A stretch of DNA of 7,275 nucleotides, taken from the NCBI GenBank assembly GCA_007129655.1, contig SKVC01000020.1, positions 1 to 7,275 of the forward strand, written 5' to 3'. The notes beneath the pieces were generated by a model. The model was not told the origin of the DNA. It did no database searches and saw only the letters and a list, made by a program, of their open reading frames with translations. The stretch comes from Thermoplasmata archaeon. GTDB lineage: Archaea > Thermoplasmatota > Thermoplasmata > Halarchaeoplasmatales > Halarchaeoplasmataceae. Position numbers and translations under genes: made by a program. Shown here piece after piece: positions 6,977 through 7,275 of this stretch. Positions within the stretch are counted from its first letter, which is position 1. Every line of letters begins with the position of its first letter.

Positions 6977-7275
6977 ATGGATTTTCGGCTGACCGATGAA
7001 CAGAAGATGTTCAAGAATACCGTGAAGGAGTTCGCAGATAAAGAACTGGCACCCATAGCTATAAAGGTAGATAAGGAACACGAATTTCCCTGGAAAACCA
7101 TCAAGAAAGCCGGTAAACTCGGCCTGATGGGTATGACCGTACCGGAGGAATACGGCGGTGCCGGGATAGATCGCATCAGTTACATGCTGGCTCTGGAAGA
7201 GGTATCCCGTGTATGCGGTTCTCACGGTTTGACCATAGAGGCTCACAATTCTTTAGGTATAGGTCATATTTACGA
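6977..7275 (+). CDS. Acyl-CoA dehydrogenase, N-terminal part; runs off the window
   Basis: The first 99 codons are visible. The protein is a flavoprotein of the acyl-CoA dehydrogenase family, which oxidises acyl-CoA to enoyl-CoA and passes electrons to an electron-transfer flavoprotein. The N-terminal helical domain is clear: MDFRLTDEQKMFKNTVKEFA, then KELAPIA, EFPW, the family signature GLMGMTVPEEYGGAG, the helix LALEEVSRVCGS, and EAHNSLGIGHIY. The FAD-binding and catalytic-base regions lie outside the window, so the chain-length class cannot be told. The ATG at 6977 has GGGGT 7 bases upstream and its own probable promoter, so it is likely a separate transcription unit from the ATPase operon. 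Confidence 0.95.
   Translation, partial: MDFRLTDEQKMFKNTVKEFADKELAPIAIKVDKEHEFPWKTIKKAGKLGLMGMTVPEEYGGAGIDRISYMLALEEVSRVCGSHGLTIEAHNSLGIGHIY

Noticed and set aside
6902..7246. Minus-strand open frame covering the atpB-dehydrogenase gap
   Set aside because: It overlaps a clear acyl-CoA dehydrogenase N-terminus on the + strand and shows no family features.

Overview
The window holds most of an archaeal-type (A/V-type) ATP synthase operon on the + strand, followed by the start of an acyl-CoA dehydrogenase gene. The order is proteolipid (K/c), E, C, F, A, B, with gaps or overlaps of only a few bases. This order, the archaeal A1 subunit families, the clear Shine-Dalgarno sites and a TATA-like element before the last gene point to an archaeon. 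The order and a VMA-b-site mini-intein in subunit A resemble Thermoplasma and relatives (Thermoplasmatota). The downstream acyl-CoA dehydrogenase suggests fatty- or organic-acid metabolism. The lineage is an inference from memory, not a search result.

Layout: 1-1092 is a four-hairpin (8-helix) rotor-ring proteolipid. Its reading frame is open to the left edge and includes a PKD/Ig-like beta-sandwich tail directly before the first helix. 1102-1683 is atpE (peripheral stalk). 1684-2814 is atpC (central-stalk socket, TTG start, with an unusual N-terminal membrane helix). 2811-3143 is atpF (central stalk). 3145-5514 is atpA (catalytic), interrupted by a 187-residue intein between the Lys and Thr of its P-loop. 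5517-6905 is atpB (non-catalytic). 6906-6976 is the only real intergenic gap and carries a plausible promoter. 6977 to the end is a partial acyl-CoA dehydrogenase.

How it works together: A and B form the A3B3 head, E (with an H subunit not in the window) forms peripheral stalks, and C and F belong to the central shaft that couples the head to the c-ring built from K. Subunit D is not in its usual place after atpB, and neither subunit I (a) nor H is visible, so the set is completed elsewhere.

The most notable points are: (1) the apparent in-frame fusion of an extracellular PKD-like domain to the rotor proteolipid; (2) four unequal hairpins, of which only the middle two keep a full set of ion ligands; (3) a predicted membrane anchor on subunit C; (4) an AT-rich, endonuclease-less intein that splits the catalytic P-loop.
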